A stretch of DNA of 64,000 nucleotides from Paraburkholderia sejongensis. Lineage in GTDB: Bacteria > Pseudomonadota > Gammaproteobacteria > Burkholderiales > Burkholderiaceae. Below the pieces are notes generated by a model. It saw only the letters and a program-made list of their open reading frames with translations, did not search any database and was not told the DNA's origin. Shown in pieces: positions 1 to 8,472 of this stretch. The translations under genes and the position numbers were made by a program. How positions within the stretch are numbered: the first letter of the stretch is position 1; each line of letters begins with the position of its first letter. The DNA lies in assembly GCF_020880815.1 (NCBI RefSeq), contig NZ_JAJITD010000001.1, positions 310,001 to 374,000 of the forward strand. The letters run 5' to 3'.

Positions 1-747
1 CGCACGCGCGAGATAGAGACTGAACAGATGCCGGCCCACGGTGAACAGCAGACTCGCGACCACGCCGCCGGCCAGCGCGGGCCGCAGCGGTACCGAGGTG
101 TCGGGCAGCCACTTGATCAGCGCGCCCAGGCCGACCGCCAGAATGACAAAACCGAATAGCGATTGCGCCGCCTGGGCGATCGTGCCCAGCGTCGAATTAC
201 CGAAGATCATGCCGCCGACCGTCGTGATCGCCGCATCGAGCACCAGCGACACGACCAGCAGAAAGCTCAGACCGATCAGCAGTCCGATCGATACGAGCCG
301 GGCTCGCAGCACCAGTGCGATCCCCGCGATCCCTTTGCGCGACTGCGCGGCGAACACGATGTCGAGCGCGGTATTGAGCGACGCGAAGGTCGCCGATGCG
401 CCGACCAGCAACAGCACGACCGAGAACGCCGCGGCGACGCCGCTGCCGCCCGCGTAATGCGCGTGGACGACGATGTCCTGCATCGCCTGCGCGGCCTCTT
501 TGCCGAGCAGGAACTGCACCTGCGCGAAGAAGCGTCCCTGAGCGATGTCGCGGCCGAAGATCCAGCCGATCACCGCGAGCACCAGCAGCAGCGTCGGCGC
601 CAACGAAAAGGCCGAGTAGAACGCGATGCTCGCGCCGAGCATCGGGCAGCGGTCCGACATGAAGCGGGTGACGGTGTCGCTCGCGACGTGTAGCGCGCGG
701 AACCGGCCGGCGGAGCGGGGCGACGCGTACGATGACGGTTTTTGCAT
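1..747 (-). CDS. YihY/BrkB-family inner-membrane protein (C-terminus cut by window edge)
   Basis: The reverse strand is open from an ATG at 747 to the window edge, giving about 249 residues without a stop, so the C-terminus lies outside. After a short cytoplasmic N-terminus come several long hydrophobic segments (residues about 40-60, 90-115, 135-160, 175-205, 215-240). The early stretch MLGASIAFYSAFSLAP is typical of the YihY/virulence-factor-BrkB family (once called ribonuclease BN), integral inner-membrane proteins of unclear function. An AGAGGA ribosome-binding site sits 4 nt before the ATG. Family assignment is by eye; no enzymatic role should be assumed. Confidence 0.8.
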   Translation of the reverse strand, partial: MQKPSSYASPRSAGRFRALHVASDTVTRFMSDRCPMLGASIAFYSAFSLAPTLLLVLAVIGWIFGRDIAQGRFFAQVQFLLGKEAAQAMQDIVVHAHYAGGSGVAAAFSVVLLLVGASATFASLNTALDIVFAAQSRKGIAGIALVLRARLVSIGLLIGLSFLLVVSLVLDAAITTVGGMIFGNSTLGTIAQAAQSLFGFVILAVGLGALIKWLPDTSVPLRPALAGGVVASLLFTVGRHLFSLYLARA

Positions 748-952
748 GGTGTCCTCTGCGGGCGGCGGTCGCGCGAACCGGTGCGCTGCGCGCGATCGAC
801 GGTAACGATGGTCGTTGCGCGCTAGTTGCAGCACGACGCGCGCCCGCTCTTGACGCGGATGGCGCGGCGCGTGCTGCGGGGACGTTTGAACCGCCGGCTG
901 CTCTTCGCTACTCTTCGTTATCTTTCGTCCCTCCATTTGCCTCATCGCCGTC

Positions 953-2743
953 ATGTCGTTGCCGCCTTCGTCTTCGTTGCTCGACGCGCTGCTCGCCGCA
1001 GTTGCGCGGCGTTATCGCGTGCCGGCGCTTGCCGTCGTGTGCGCGCCCGGCGGGGAGAGTAGCGGGCCGAACAGTGGGCCGAACAGTGGGCAGAACAGCG
1101 GGCACCCCAGCGCGGCGACGCTGCTCGCGCTGGCGATCGAACAGGCGCGCGAGGCGATCGCCCGCGGCGAGGCGCCCAACGCGTCGAGCGCACGGCTATT
1201 CACCGGCGCGCTCGCGCGGCTGATCCGCGACGCGCTGCGCGAGAACGGCGGCGATCCGGTGTTTCAGGCGATGCTGCTGCGCCATCGCACGGCGGTGGTG
1301 CGCGAATATGCATCGCTGGCCGCGCACGCGGACCGGGACCGTCGCCGGATTCACGCGAGCATCAATGCGATCGCGCATCCGGCCAAGCAGCAGCGGCTCG
1401 ACGCGGGCGCGCAGCGCGACGCACTGAGCCGGCTGCACGCGCTGGCGTTCGCGCACGCGTGGGCGCAATTCGGCGACGCGCTGCAGGCCGCTGTCGACAC
1501 CCCGGAACTTGCTCGCGACGCCGCGCTCCAGCGCAACCTCGCGCAATTGCTCGGCAGCGCCGAGTTACAGCGTCTGCGACGCCTCGATGCGCTAGCGACG
1601 GATCCGCAGGTGCGCGGCTATCGGGCGCTGTGGGAGCGGCAGGGGCCGCGTCCCGGCAGTTCGGGCGCGCTCGCGCGCGGCGTCAGTGCGAAGCAGCGTG
1701 GCGCCGAGGTGGAGGCGCTGGCGAGCGACGCGCTCGAAACGCTCGCGCGGCGGCTGAACGAAGCGTGCCGGCGGCCGGACGGTGAGCCGCCTTTGGCTTC
1801 GTACCGAGTCGTCAACTCGATGCGCGTGCCGGCGACGATACCGGCCAGCCACGAGCGCGCGAAGACCGAATGGGACGTGGTGCTGTTGCGGCGGACCCGC
1901 GCGCTGACGCCCACCGCGCTTGCGGGTACCGACGCGCAGACATGGGACGTATGCCTGCTGGTCGAAGCGAAAGCATCGGTCGACGCCGCCACCACCGATC
2001 TGCCGCGTCTTCTGCGCGGTCTTGCTCTGCTGGCGCACGCGGACCCCGATACCGTGTACTCGTTTCAGACGCAGCAGGGTACGGTCCAACTGAACGGCGC
2101 GTCGCTCGCCGCATTGCGCACCGACGCGGCGGCGCTCGCGCGAACGGTGCTCTACTGCTGCGACGCGCCCGCCGACACCGCGCCGCGCGTGCTGAGCCCC
2201 GCGAGCCGGATGCAGTTGCTGTCGGCGCCGGCGAGTCTGGAATTCGCGAATGCGCTCGCGCACGGGCGCGGCGTCAGCGACGCGGACCTCGAACCGGTGT
2301 GGCGCGAGTTGCTCGAAGCGCCGCGCTGGCGCGCCGTCCTCGATCAATACCTGACGCTGCGCCAGGTTCGCGATCTGATGGTGCATGCGGACGATTTACG
2401 CGCTGCAGTCGCCGCGCCGGCCGCTGACGGCGCCGCTCACGCGCCCGGGGCAGGCGCGCGCGTTGCTACGACCGTGAGACCTTCCACTCAACCAGGAGCG
2501 GCAATGGACACGCAGCCGAAGCGACTCTCGGACACGCAGGTGCAGGTCGAAAACAAGATCTACGGCTATCGTTCGCGCGAGGAGGCGGATCGATTCATGC
2601 AATGTTTACGCGACGGCGACGCCAACTGGTGTGTTGCCGACTGTCCGCCGCAAACGGTGGTCGATGCGTATCCGGCAGATGCGCGCAAAGGCGCGGGGAT
2701 CACGATCGGGCCGCCGTCGGGCGGGCTCGATAACGATGAGTAA
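953..2743 (+). CDS. Conserved hypothetical protein with PD-(D/E)XK-like motif
   Basis: This 596-residue protein is not recognised with confidence. The first ~290 residues are Ala/Arg-rich and largely helical by composition, with a short SGPNSGPNSGQNSG repeat near residues 37-50. At 306-308 the sequence reads EWDVVLL, and at 335-342 LLVEAKAS, giving D308...E338-x-K340. This spacing and the hydrophobic strand before ExK resemble the PD-(D/E)XK nuclease fold. The last 79 residues (MDTQPKRLSD onward, start 2504) form a separate small acidic domain with its own ribosome-binding site. Its neighbours give no functional clue. It could be a nuclease, an inactive relative, or a chance motif. Confidence 0.6.
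   Translation: MSLPPSSSLLDALLAAVARRYRVPALAVVCAPGGESSGPNSGPNSGQNSGHPSAATLLALAIEQAREAIARGEAPNASSARLFTGALARLIRDALRENGGDPVFQAMLLRHRTAVVREYASLAAHADRDRRRIHASINAIAHPAKQQRLDAGAQRDALSRLHALAFAHAWAQFGDALQAAVDTPELARDAALQRNLAQLLGSAELQRLRRLDALATDPQVRGYRALWERQGPRPGSSGALARGVSAKQRGAEVEALASDALETLARRLNEACRRPDGEPPLASYRVVNSMRVPATIPASHERAKTEWDVVLLRRTRALTPTALAGTDAQTWDVCLLVEAKASVDAATTDLPRLLRGLALLAHADPDTVYSFQTQQGTVQLNGASLAALRTDAAALARTVLYCCDAPADTAPRVLSPASRMQLLSAPASLEFANALAHGRGVSDADLEPVWRELLEAPRWRAVLDQYLTLRQVRDLMVHADDLRAAVAAPAADGAAHAPGAGARVATTVRPSTQPGAAMDTQPKRLSDTQVQVENKIYGYRSREEADRFMQCLRDGDANWCVADCPPQTVVDAYPADARKGAGITIGPPSGGLDNDE
1061..1104 (+). repeat. Short in-frame tandem repeat
   Basis: Roughly three and a half copies of a 12-base unit close to GGGCCGAACAGT encode repeated SGPN/SGQN tetrapeptides in the preceding gene. 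Slippage within it would change protein length in steps of four residues without a frameshift. Confidence 0.7.
2494..2506 (+). promoter_or_regulatory. Internal ribosome-binding site and in-frame ATG
   Basis: AGGAG (2494-2498) lies 5 nt before an ATG at 2504 that is in frame with the large gene starting at 953. It is a better initiation signal than anything before 953 and could give an independent 79-residue protein from the C-terminal domain. Alternatively it may mark an old gene fusion. Confidence 0.5.
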
Positions 2744-2853
2744 CCGCGCGACGAGTAACGACGAGTCTCCACTGCGCTACGGACGCCACGCCGCGCCGAG
2801 CGTCGCGCCCGGCGCGAGTCCGCAACGAGGCGAGGATCGCCCGGCACCGGACG

Positions 2854-3807
2854 CTACAACCATTCGGAGCGCAGTCCGACCGCGAACTCGTCGACCTGCG
2901 CGCGCGCCGGTAGCGCGGTTTGCGCGCCCCACGCCATCACGGTCAGATTCGCGGCGGCGGTCGCGAAGCGGATCGCCGCCGCGAGCTGTTGCCGCTCGGC
3001 GAGCGACACCGCCAGTGCGCCAGTGAACGCGTCCCCCGCGCCGGTGGTGTCGACCGCTCGCAGCGGTTTGACCTGCACCGATAGCACGCCGTCGCGCGAC
3101 ACCGCGATGCAGCTTCCGTCGCCGAGCTTCACGCACACCCGCTCGACGCCTTCTTTCAGCAACGCATGGCCGGCCCGCGCGGCGCTCTCGCGATCTTTGA
3201 CGTCGATGCCGGTCAGCGCCGCCGCTTCTTCGACGTTCGGCGTCAGCGTATGCACCGCCGACCACAGGCTGTGAATGGCGCCCGAGCCCGCCCGTTGGGG
3301 CGGCGCGGGGTCGAGCACGACCCGCAGCGCGCGCCGTTGCGCGGCGGCGAGCGCCGCCATGCACGCATCGACGCTGATCTCGCAGTTGAGCGCGAGCACG
3401 CTGCCGGCCGGCGCGGCTTCGATCGCGGCAACCGCGCTGTCGATGTCCGCGGCCTGCCACGCGTCGTTCGCGTTCGCCGCCAGTACGATGGTTTTCCTGC
3501 CGCTCTCGGGCACGAAGATCATCGACACCGCGGTCGACTGGCCGGCCGCGCGCCCCACGCGCGACACGTCGGCGCCGAGCGCGCGCAACGGCGCGAGCAC
3601 TTCGCCGGCGAAGTCGTCGTCGCCGACCATGCCGAGCAGTTGCGCCTCGTGGCCGAAGCGGCGCGCGAGATACGCGATGTTCGCGGCCTTGCCGCCGGCC
3701 AGGCGCGAGAAGTGATGGGCGCTTTGCGTCTCGAACTGGCCGAGCGGCTGGTCGATGCGCATTTGCAGATCGAGGTTGATGCTGCCGAGGCTGACGATGG
3801 TGGCCAT
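2854..3807 (-). CDS. PfkB-family carbohydrate kinase (ribokinase-like)
   Basis: The 317-residue protein begins MATIVSLGSINLD, the usual N-terminus of PfkB kinases. PfkB signature 1 is GGKAANIAYLARRFG (about residues 37-51). Signature 2 is DTTGAGDAFTGALA (about 250-263), with the DTTGAGD anion hole and catalytic Asp. It would phosphorylate a sugar or nucleoside with ATP in the cytoplasm; ribose is the usual assumption, but GGKAAN replaces the common GGKGAN of ribokinases, so the substrate is open. An upstream in-frame extension to 3987 looks non-coding. No clear Shine-Dalgarno precedes the chosen ATG. Confidence 0.85.
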   Translation of the reverse strand: MATIVSLGSINLDLQMRIDQPLGQFETQSAHHFSRLAGGKAANIAYLARRFGHEAQLLGMVGDDDFAGEVLAPLRALGADVSRVGRAAGQSTAVSMIFVPESGRKTIVLAANANDAWQAADIDSAVAAIEAAPAGSVLALNCEISVDACMAALAAAQRRALRVVLDPAPPQRAGSGAIHSLWSAVHTLTPNVEEAAALTGIDVKDRESAARAGHALLKEGVERVCVKLGDGSCIAVSRDGVLSVQVKPLRAVDTTGAGDAFTGALAVSLAERQQLAAAIRFATAAANLTVMAWGAQTALPARAQVDEFAVGLRSEWL

Positions 3808-3935
3808 ACGAAGTACCGGAAAGGTGGGCGCTCGCCGGCCGGTTGCGATTTCAGCCGGTGAGCGGCGGCGCGGATGCGGGTCGCGTTTGCGCTGCGAGCG
3901 AGCATCGGCTGTACCTGGGGCGCACGCGTGTGCGC

Positions 3936-4301
3936 CTAACGATGCTTCAACGGATCGTGTCCCCAGTTCATCAACGAATAGCGCCATGCGGTCTGTTCGA
4001 GCTCCGCGGCCGGATGGGCGGGGCGCTGCGCGAGATGCCGCGCGATGTAGCCGAGCACCTTGCGCATGTGGCGGATGTCGTCTTCCGATAGTTCGTTCTG
4101 CCTGGTGCCGAGCAACTGGACGATGCGGCGGCCCGAGCGGTGGCCGACCGATTCGCCGCCGTCGTGTTTCTGACCGACTTCGCGCGATGCGTCGGTATCG
4201 AGCCAGCGAGCCAGTTCGCTCGCGCTCATGTTGACCTGCCGTTTGAATTCGGTGACCACGTCGTGGTCGCTTTTATCGCTGGAGGAGTCGGCGTGGGTCA
4301 T
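3936..4301 (-). CDS. DUF3140 family protein
   Basis: This 121-residue soluble protein has features I associate with DUF3140: VNMSASELARWLDT near residues 23-36, then VGQKHDGGESVGHRSGRRI, MRKVLGYIARHLAQRP and a C-terminal WRYSLMNWGHDP block. The function of the family is unknown. It lies 128 bases upstream of the PfkB kinase gene on the same strand and may share its transcript. Confidence 0.8.
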   Translation of the reverse strand: MTHADSSSDKSDHDVVTEFKRQVNMSASELARWLDTDASREVGQKHDGGESVGHRSGRRIVQLLGTRQNELSEDDIRHMRKVLGYIARHLAQRPAHPAAELEQTAWRYSLMNWGHDPLKHR

Positions 4302-4314
4302 GGTCGGCGTGCCT

Positions 4315-4641
4315 TCATGCGCGCGGATCCGGCAGCGCCCGGTCGACCAGATAGCGGCCGTGCTCGACGCCGGCGCGCAGCGCTTCGGCCTCGGTCAACC
4401 ATTCGGGGGTGATCGGCTGCGCGTTCGCGAGGCCCGGCGGCAACTGCATCTGCTGGCCGTCGCGGATCAGCGCGATATCGGCGATCCATGCGTGGCGCGC
4501 GTTCTGGTACGCAGTGACGGCGATCAGCGTGCCGCGATAGGCGACGCGAGTCTGATGGACGGACGGCGAGCCGGCGGGCGTCGTCGCGCCGCCGGTCGAC
4601 GGATCGCCGGCGCGATAGGTGTCATCGGAGGAGGGGTTCAT
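4315..4641 (-). CDS. Small hypothetical protein
   Basis: A 108-residue protein with a disordered Thr/Ser/Gly-rich first third and a folded core from about residue 33 (YRGTLIAVTAYQNARHAW ... WLTEAEALRAGVEHGRYLVD). The start at 4641 is preferred over an in-frame ATG 26 codons upstream because GAGGA lies about 5 nt before it. It ends 13 bases before the DUF3140 gene. I recognise similar short Burkholderiales proteins but no defined function. Confidence 0.65.
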   Translation of the reverse strand: MNPSSDDTYRAGDPSTGGATTPAGSPSVHQTRVAYRGTLIAVTAYQNARHAWIADIALIRDGQQMQLPPGLANAQPITPEWLTEAEALRAGVEHGRYLVDRALPDPRA

Positions 4642-4786
4642 GCTGTCCTCGGCTGGCGGAAAGACTGCCAGCACGAGAGCAAGCGCCATGCCGCGCGCGG
4701 CGGCGAGCGATGTGGTCACGGTCCGCTCTCTCGCGGCCGGCGCGGTGACCGGCGACCGGCAACCGGCCGTGGCGGATTCGACCCGC

Positions 4787-5773
4787 TCAGTTCCGATTCG
4801 CCGGCGCGTTCGGATCGCGCTCCGCGAGTGCCTCCAGCAGCGACGCCGACGGCACGAAAAACAGACAGCCGGTCACCGCGCGGCTGAAATCGAGCAGGCG
4901 ATCGTAATTGCCCGGCGGCCGGCCGACGAACATGTTCTCGAGCATCTGTTCGATCGGCGCCGGCGAGCGCGCATAGCCGATGAAATACGTGCCGAACTCG
5001 CCCGAGCCCGGCCGGCCGAACGGCATGTTGTCGCGCAGGATTTTCACTTCCTCGCCGTTTTCGTCGAGCGTGGTCAGCGAGCTGTGCGACGAAGTCGGCT
5101 TCACGCCGTCGGCGAGTTCGATATCGTCGAGCTTGGTGCGCCCGATGATGCGCTCCTGCGCCTCGACCGACAACTCGTTCCAGGCCGCCATATCGTGCAG
5201 ATATTTCTGCACGAGCACATAACTGCCACCCGCGAATTGCGGATCTTCTTCACCGACCACGGTGAAGTGCACGGCCTCGTTGCCGACCGGATTCTCGGTG
5301 CCGTCGACAAAGCCGACCATGCTGCGCTGATCGAAATAACGAAAACCGTGCACTTCATCGACGGTCGTCACCGCGTCGCCGAGCCGGCTCATCAGATGCG
5401 TGGCCAACTCGAAACACAGGTCCATCTGGTCGGCGCGGATGTGCAGCAGGATGTCGCCGGGCGTCGCGATCGCGTGGCGCTCGCCGGCCCCGAATTCGCG
5501 GAACGGATGCAGCCCGGCCGGGCGGGGCGCGCCGAACAGCGCGTCCCACGCTGTGCAGCCGAACGCGCACACGCAAGATAGTCCACCGTCGGGGATGCGT
5601 TTGCCGACCGCCCGCACGAGCCCGGCGATATCCGCGCACCAGGCGCGCACGGTCGCGTGGCTGGCCGCGTCCGGCTTGATCGTCATGACGATGAAAATCG
5701 CGCTGCGCTTGGCCTGAGTGGAGACGGCCTGCGGTTCGAAAGTGACGGCGGCGGGGATCGGGGTATCGGACAT
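4787..5773 (-). CDS. Dyp-type peroxidase
   Basis: The 328-residue protein carries the Dyp-type heme peroxidase signature GFVDGTENP (about residues 153-161) with the catalytic Asp and distal pocket. A conserved His (SSHSSL, about 228-233) fits the proximal heme ligand, and a later NMPFGRPGSGEFGTYFIGYA block holds the distal Arg region. There is no Tat signal peptide, so it resembles the cytoplasmic YfeX-like branch. It would oxidise porphyrins or phenolics with hydrogen peroxide. The gene appears to be transcribed alone. Confidence 0.92.
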   Translation of the reverse strand: MSDTPIPAAVTFEPQAVSTQAKRSAIFIVMTIKPDAASHATVRAWCADIAGLVRAVGKRIPDGGLSCVCAFGCTAWDALFGAPRPAGLHPFREFGAGERHAIATPGDILLHIRADQMDLCFELATHLMSRLGDAVTTVDEVHGFRYFDQRSMVGFVDGTENPVGNEAVHFTVVGEEDPQFAGGSYVLVQKYLHDMAAWNELSVEAQERIIGRTKLDDIELADGVKPTSSHSSLTTLDENGEEVKILRDNMPFGRPGSGEFGTYFIGYARSPAPIEQMLENMFVGRPPGNYDRLLDFSRAVTGCLFFVPSASLLEALAERDPNAPANRN

Positions 5774-5810
5774 CGCGGGCAGACCTTTGTGGTGACGTTG
5801 CGGGAGAACC

Positions 5811-5822
5811 GGTTATATAACC
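5811..5822 (-). promoter_or_regulatory. AT-rich palindrome in the peroxidase upstream region
   Basis: GGTTATATAACC is a perfect 12-base palindrome 38 bases before the peroxidase ATG. It contains TATATA, which could be a -10 box read toward the peroxidase (TGGCGT lies 17 bases upstream as a weak -35), or it could be an operator half-pair. Confidence 0.35.
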
Positions 5823-5892
5823 CGAAGCGCCGCAAAACGCCATTAAGAGCGGCGCCCGTTCGATCGAATTCGCTGTGGCGAGCCGCTCTGTC

Positions 5893-6804
5893 TCACGCGC
5901 ACAGCGCCCGGACCTGCCGCGCAGCCGCGCGCATGCGCCGCCACTTCTGCTTTTCCAGCCACTGCAGCGATTCCTGCACGACTTCGGGCGGAACTGCGCT
6001 GAAGGACTCGCCGCGAATCAGCGTTGCGCTGGCGGCAATGTCGTTGAATTGGCCGAGCGTGTCCTGCACCGACGTCAACGCCTTGATGGCGCGGCCGTGG
6101 CCGCCTTTGATGACCGGTTCAAAGAACTCGAGCAGATAGCGGAGTTTTTTGCCCGCCTTGCGCACGTCGTGCAGTTCTTCCTCGTGAGCGGTCTCGCTGC
6201 GCGCCGTGCGTTTGCTGCGCTTCATGAACGCGCGTTGCGCCAGACGGACGCGTTCCTCGGCGAACGCCTGAATCGGCAGATCGTTGCAACACGCTTGCAG
6301 TGCGGTTTGCGCGCGCAGCAGCGCGTCGTTCAGAAACGGCTCGACGGTGTCGCTATTGAGCAGCGTCCGGCTATCGAGCACCGCCTGTGCGCGCTTGTCT
6401 TGCGCCGCGCTCACCAGCAGTGCGAGCGATGCACGTGAGTGCTGAGCAACGCGTAGAAGATCACCAGCAATATCCCAATCGCGGGTTTCGCCTGCCACTG
6501 CCGCGAGACGCCTGAATTCTTCGCTGGCCTGGGTGGTCGCTTCTTCTCCGAGATAGGGGGAGTACGCCCAGTACAACGCTCGAAGTTTTCTGAGCGCGAC
6601 GCGAAGTTGATGAAATCCCTCTGCATCGCTTTCGGTGGAAAGTTCTCTGGCCCTTTCCACCGCTTCGGCGACGAGCGGCGTCGCCAATAGCGAGAAAGTA
6701 CTGGCGATCGAGTCTATTTTTGAAAGGGTAGAACCTTTCGGACGGCGGCCGACTTTGAGAGGTACGTTAGGTCGTGGCAAGCGCCAGTCGGCGTCCATAT
6801 CCAT
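5893..6804 (-). CDS. CHAD domain protein
   Basis: The 303-residue alpha-helical protein shows the paired basic histidine motifs of CHAD domains: FHQLRVALRKLRA (about residues 63-75) and LHDVRKAGKKLRYLLEFF (about 209-226). CHAD domains bind inorganic polyphosphate, and many sit on polyphosphate granules. No fused CYTH triphosphatase domain is present. It is divergent from the Nudix gene at 7015; a shared role in phosphate or nucleotide metabolism is speculative. Confidence 0.88.
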   Translation of the reverse strand: MDMDADWRLPRPNVPLKVGRRPKGSTLSKIDSIASTFSLLATPLVAEAVERARELSTESDAEGFHQLRVALRKLRALYWAYSPYLGEEATTQASEEFRRLAAVAGETRDWDIAGDLLRVAQHSRASLALLVSAAQDKRAQAVLDSRTLLNSDTVEPFLNDALLRAQTALQACCNDLPIQAFAEERVRLAQRAFMKRSKRTARSETAHEEELHDVRKAGKKLRYLLEFFEPVIKGGHGRAIKALTSVQDTLGQFNDIAASATLIRGESFSAVPPEVVQESLQWLEKQKWRRMRAAARQVRALCA

Positions 6805-7014
6805 GACGGTCTCGCGTCCAAAGAGTTTTGATTTGCCCAGACCTTATCACGCCCGGTTCCGGTCGCCGAATTTGTGACGTCTTGATGAAAAAACTCGCGC
6901 ATGTCGCGAGTACTGCGCGATCGCATCGCGAGATTGCTGGCATGTGCTGACTGTATTAGGATGATCAGCCATCTGGCGCCGCCCAGTACGTCTGTACGTA
7001 GAGCGGGCGTCAAA

Positions 7015-7410
7015 ATGGTTAGAGACAAATGGGAGTTCGTTTTGAAGAAGCGCGCAACCGTGATCTGTCGCAGAGGTAAGCGAATCCTTCTGGTCGCACG
7101 TCATCAATCAAAGTGGGCTTTGCCGGGCGGGATACTCAAGCGTGGAGAGCATCGCTCGGCCGCCGCGCTGAGAGAGCTCAAGGAAGAAACCCGGCTTTCG
7201 GGAAGATCGGCGAAATATCTGTTCGACTTCCGAGGCAAGCAGAAGCACCATCATGTGTTCTTCTGCGAAATTCCGGGTAGCGCCAAGGCGCGTCCGAGTA
7301 ACGAAATCGCCAGGTGTCGCTGGGTTCATCCGGACGACCTTCCCCGACTGATCACCAGCGGGCCGACAACCGATATCGTGAAGCTGATGAATCAGCGGCG
7401 CAGGAAGTAG
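7015..7410 (+). CDS. Nudix hydrolase
   Basis: The 131-residue protein contains a full Nudix box in GGILKRGEHRSAAALRELKE followed by ET (G-x5-E-x7-REL-x-EE pattern), about residues 39-60. This forms the metal site for hydrolysing nucleoside-diphosphate-linked substrates. The domain is short, with no extra specificity module. The ATG at 7015 is the closest start that keeps the whole Nudix fold; upstream in-frame ATGs at 6961 and 6901 would add unconserved residues. None has a strong ribosome-binding site. Confidence 0.85.
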   Translation: MVRDKWEFVLKKRATVICRRGKRILLVARHQSKWALPGGILKRGEHRSAAALRELKEETRLSGRSAKYLFDFRGKQKHHHVFFCEIPGSAKARPSNEIARCRWVHPDDLPRLITSGPTTDIVKLMNQRRRK

Positions 7411-7530
7411 GCCGGCTATCGAGCGCGGTCGGCCGGTATGTTGGACCGGTGAAGAGGTAGGGGCAGGTAAGGGCGCGTGGCGGGTAACGCCATCGCAAGT
7501 CGTTCGGATCAACGCAGCGCGGAAAGCGAG

Positions 7531-7583
7531 TGAACCGAAGCGCGATTGAACCGAAGCGATTGAACCGAAGCGATTGAACCGAA
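7531..7583. repeat. 14-base direct repeats
   Basis: About three and a half copies of a unit close to ATTGAACCGAAGCG lie between the Nudix gene and the tRNA-Leu terminator. There are no spacers of constant length and no cas genes. It is a simple tandem repeat. Confidence 0.7.
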
Positions 7584-7607
7584 CTGCGGCGGCATGCCGA
7601 AAAACAA

Positions 7608-7642
7608 AAAACCCCGTAAGACGAAAATCTTACGGGGTTTCT
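7608..7642 (-). terminator. Rho-independent terminator of tRNA-Leu copy 1
   Basis: ACCCCGTAAG and CTTACGGGGT form a 10-bp stem. Read on the minus strand it is followed by a run of T, 14 bases past the tRNA 3' end. Confidence 0.85.
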
Positions 7643-7655
7643 CGATACTAAAGCT

Positions 7656-7742
7656 TGGTGCCCAGGAGAGGACTCGAACCTCCACGGTGTTGCCACCGCT
7701 AGGACCTGAACCTAGTGCGTCTACCAATTCCGCCACCTGGGC
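7656..7742 (-). tRNA. tRNA-Leu (CAG), copy 1
   Basis: The 87-nt minus-strand sequence starts GCCCAGGTGGCGGAATTGG and ends with the acceptor complement and an encoded CCA. It has the long variable arm of class II tRNAs. The anticodon loop TTCAGGT gives CAG, reading CUG codons. The acceptor stem is fully Watson-Crick. It has its own promoter and terminator. Confidence 0.97.
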
Positions 7743-7763
7743 ACGTCTTCAAGCTAGACCGCT

Positions 7764-7791
7764 ATTTTAGCGTGATGATTAAGCTTGTCAA
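7764..7791 (-). promoter_or_regulatory. Sigma-70 promoter of tRNA-Leu copy 1
   Basis: On the minus strand TTGACA (7786-7791) is followed after 16 bases by TAAAAT (7764-7769), 21 bases upstream of the tRNA 5' end. Confidence 0.8.
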
Positions 7792-7927
7792 TCCCTACTT
7801 CGAACAAACTTGCTTTCTCATCTGCCCGGTTGAAACAGCAGCGAAGTGATGCAATCGCTACCGAACCACCGTCCTGCTCATCCGACTTTCGATGCCGCAA
7901 ACAGCGGTTTCGATTGCCGGGTCTTAC

Positions 7928-7960
7928 ATAAAAAAGAGAGCCGCCAGAAGGCGGCTCAAC
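7928..7960 (-). terminator. Rho-independent terminator of tRNA-Leu copy 2
   Basis: GAGCCGCC and GGCGGCTC form a stem with a 4-base loop. On the minus strand it is followed by TCTTTTTTAT, just past the second tRNA-Leu gene. Confidence 0.85.
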
Positions 7961-7969
7961 TTTTGAATC

Positions 7970-8056
7970 TGGTGCCCAAGAGAGGACTCGAACCTCCACA
8001 GTGTTGCCACCGCTAGGACCTGAACCTAGTGCGTCTACCAATTTCGCCACCTGGGC
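7970..8056 (-). tRNA. tRNA-Leu (CAG), copy 2
   Basis: An 87-nt gene with the same CAG anticodon loop and long variable arm as copy 1, differing at only a few bases. One change puts a G-U wobble in the acceptor stem. The CCA end is encoded. The near-perfect promoter and separate terminator show it is an independent unit rather than part of a shared tRNA operon. Confidence 0.97.
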
Positions 8057-8472
8057 AGGTGATGAACTGCAAAGAACGCCATTATAGCTCGAATGTGACA
8101 CCTGTCAAGCGTTTCGCTACAAGCTTTTTAACACTGCAGTGGATCGGCGCAAGCGGCCCGCGCACCGCCACCGACGGCCCGCTTGGCCGGGCAACACGGG
8201 TGTTAGAATGCCTCGCAGTAGTTCGTCGGCACATTTGCATATAGGTACCCAGGCACGTATATGCGTATATAGAGTGTCCGTACGCGCGTCGACTCGGCGT
8301 TGAACGAGCCGGGCCCGGCCCGGGCAGTTTGCGGTGCAATCGCAGTAGAGCAGCAAGCAGCAGATGCAATGACGATGCAGCCCAGGCGCGATGCAGATGC
8401 AGATGCAATTGAGCGACTGCGCGCATGCCACCAACGCCTTTTCAGGCCGGACCCTAGCGCCGACCGACGTCC
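8057..8472 (+). promoter_or_regulatory. Intergenic region and long rnr leader
   Basis: This 416-base gene-free stretch holds the tRNA promoter at its left end. A possible extended -10 element reading toward rnr lies at 8201-8209 (TGTTAGAAT) with only a weak -35. If used, the rnr leader would be about 250 nt. It would include a simple-sequence patch at 8360-8410 built on GATGCA/GATGCAG, capable of slippage. No riboswitch class is recognised. Confidence 0.4.
8081..8108 (-). promoter_or_regulatory. Sigma-70 promoter of tRNA-Leu copy 2
   Basis: Consensus TTGACA (8103-8108) and consensus TATAAT (8081-8086) on the minus strand are separated by 16 bases, 24 bases before the tRNA. Confidence 0.88.

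Noticed and set aside
2854..3987. 377-residue version of the PfkB kinase
   Set aside because: The extra 60 N-terminal residues are Arg/Ala-rich and unlike the family; MATIVSLGSINLD is the expected start.
7531..7583. CRISPR array
   Set aside because: Repeats are directly adjacent 14-base units with no constant spacers and no cas genes in the window.
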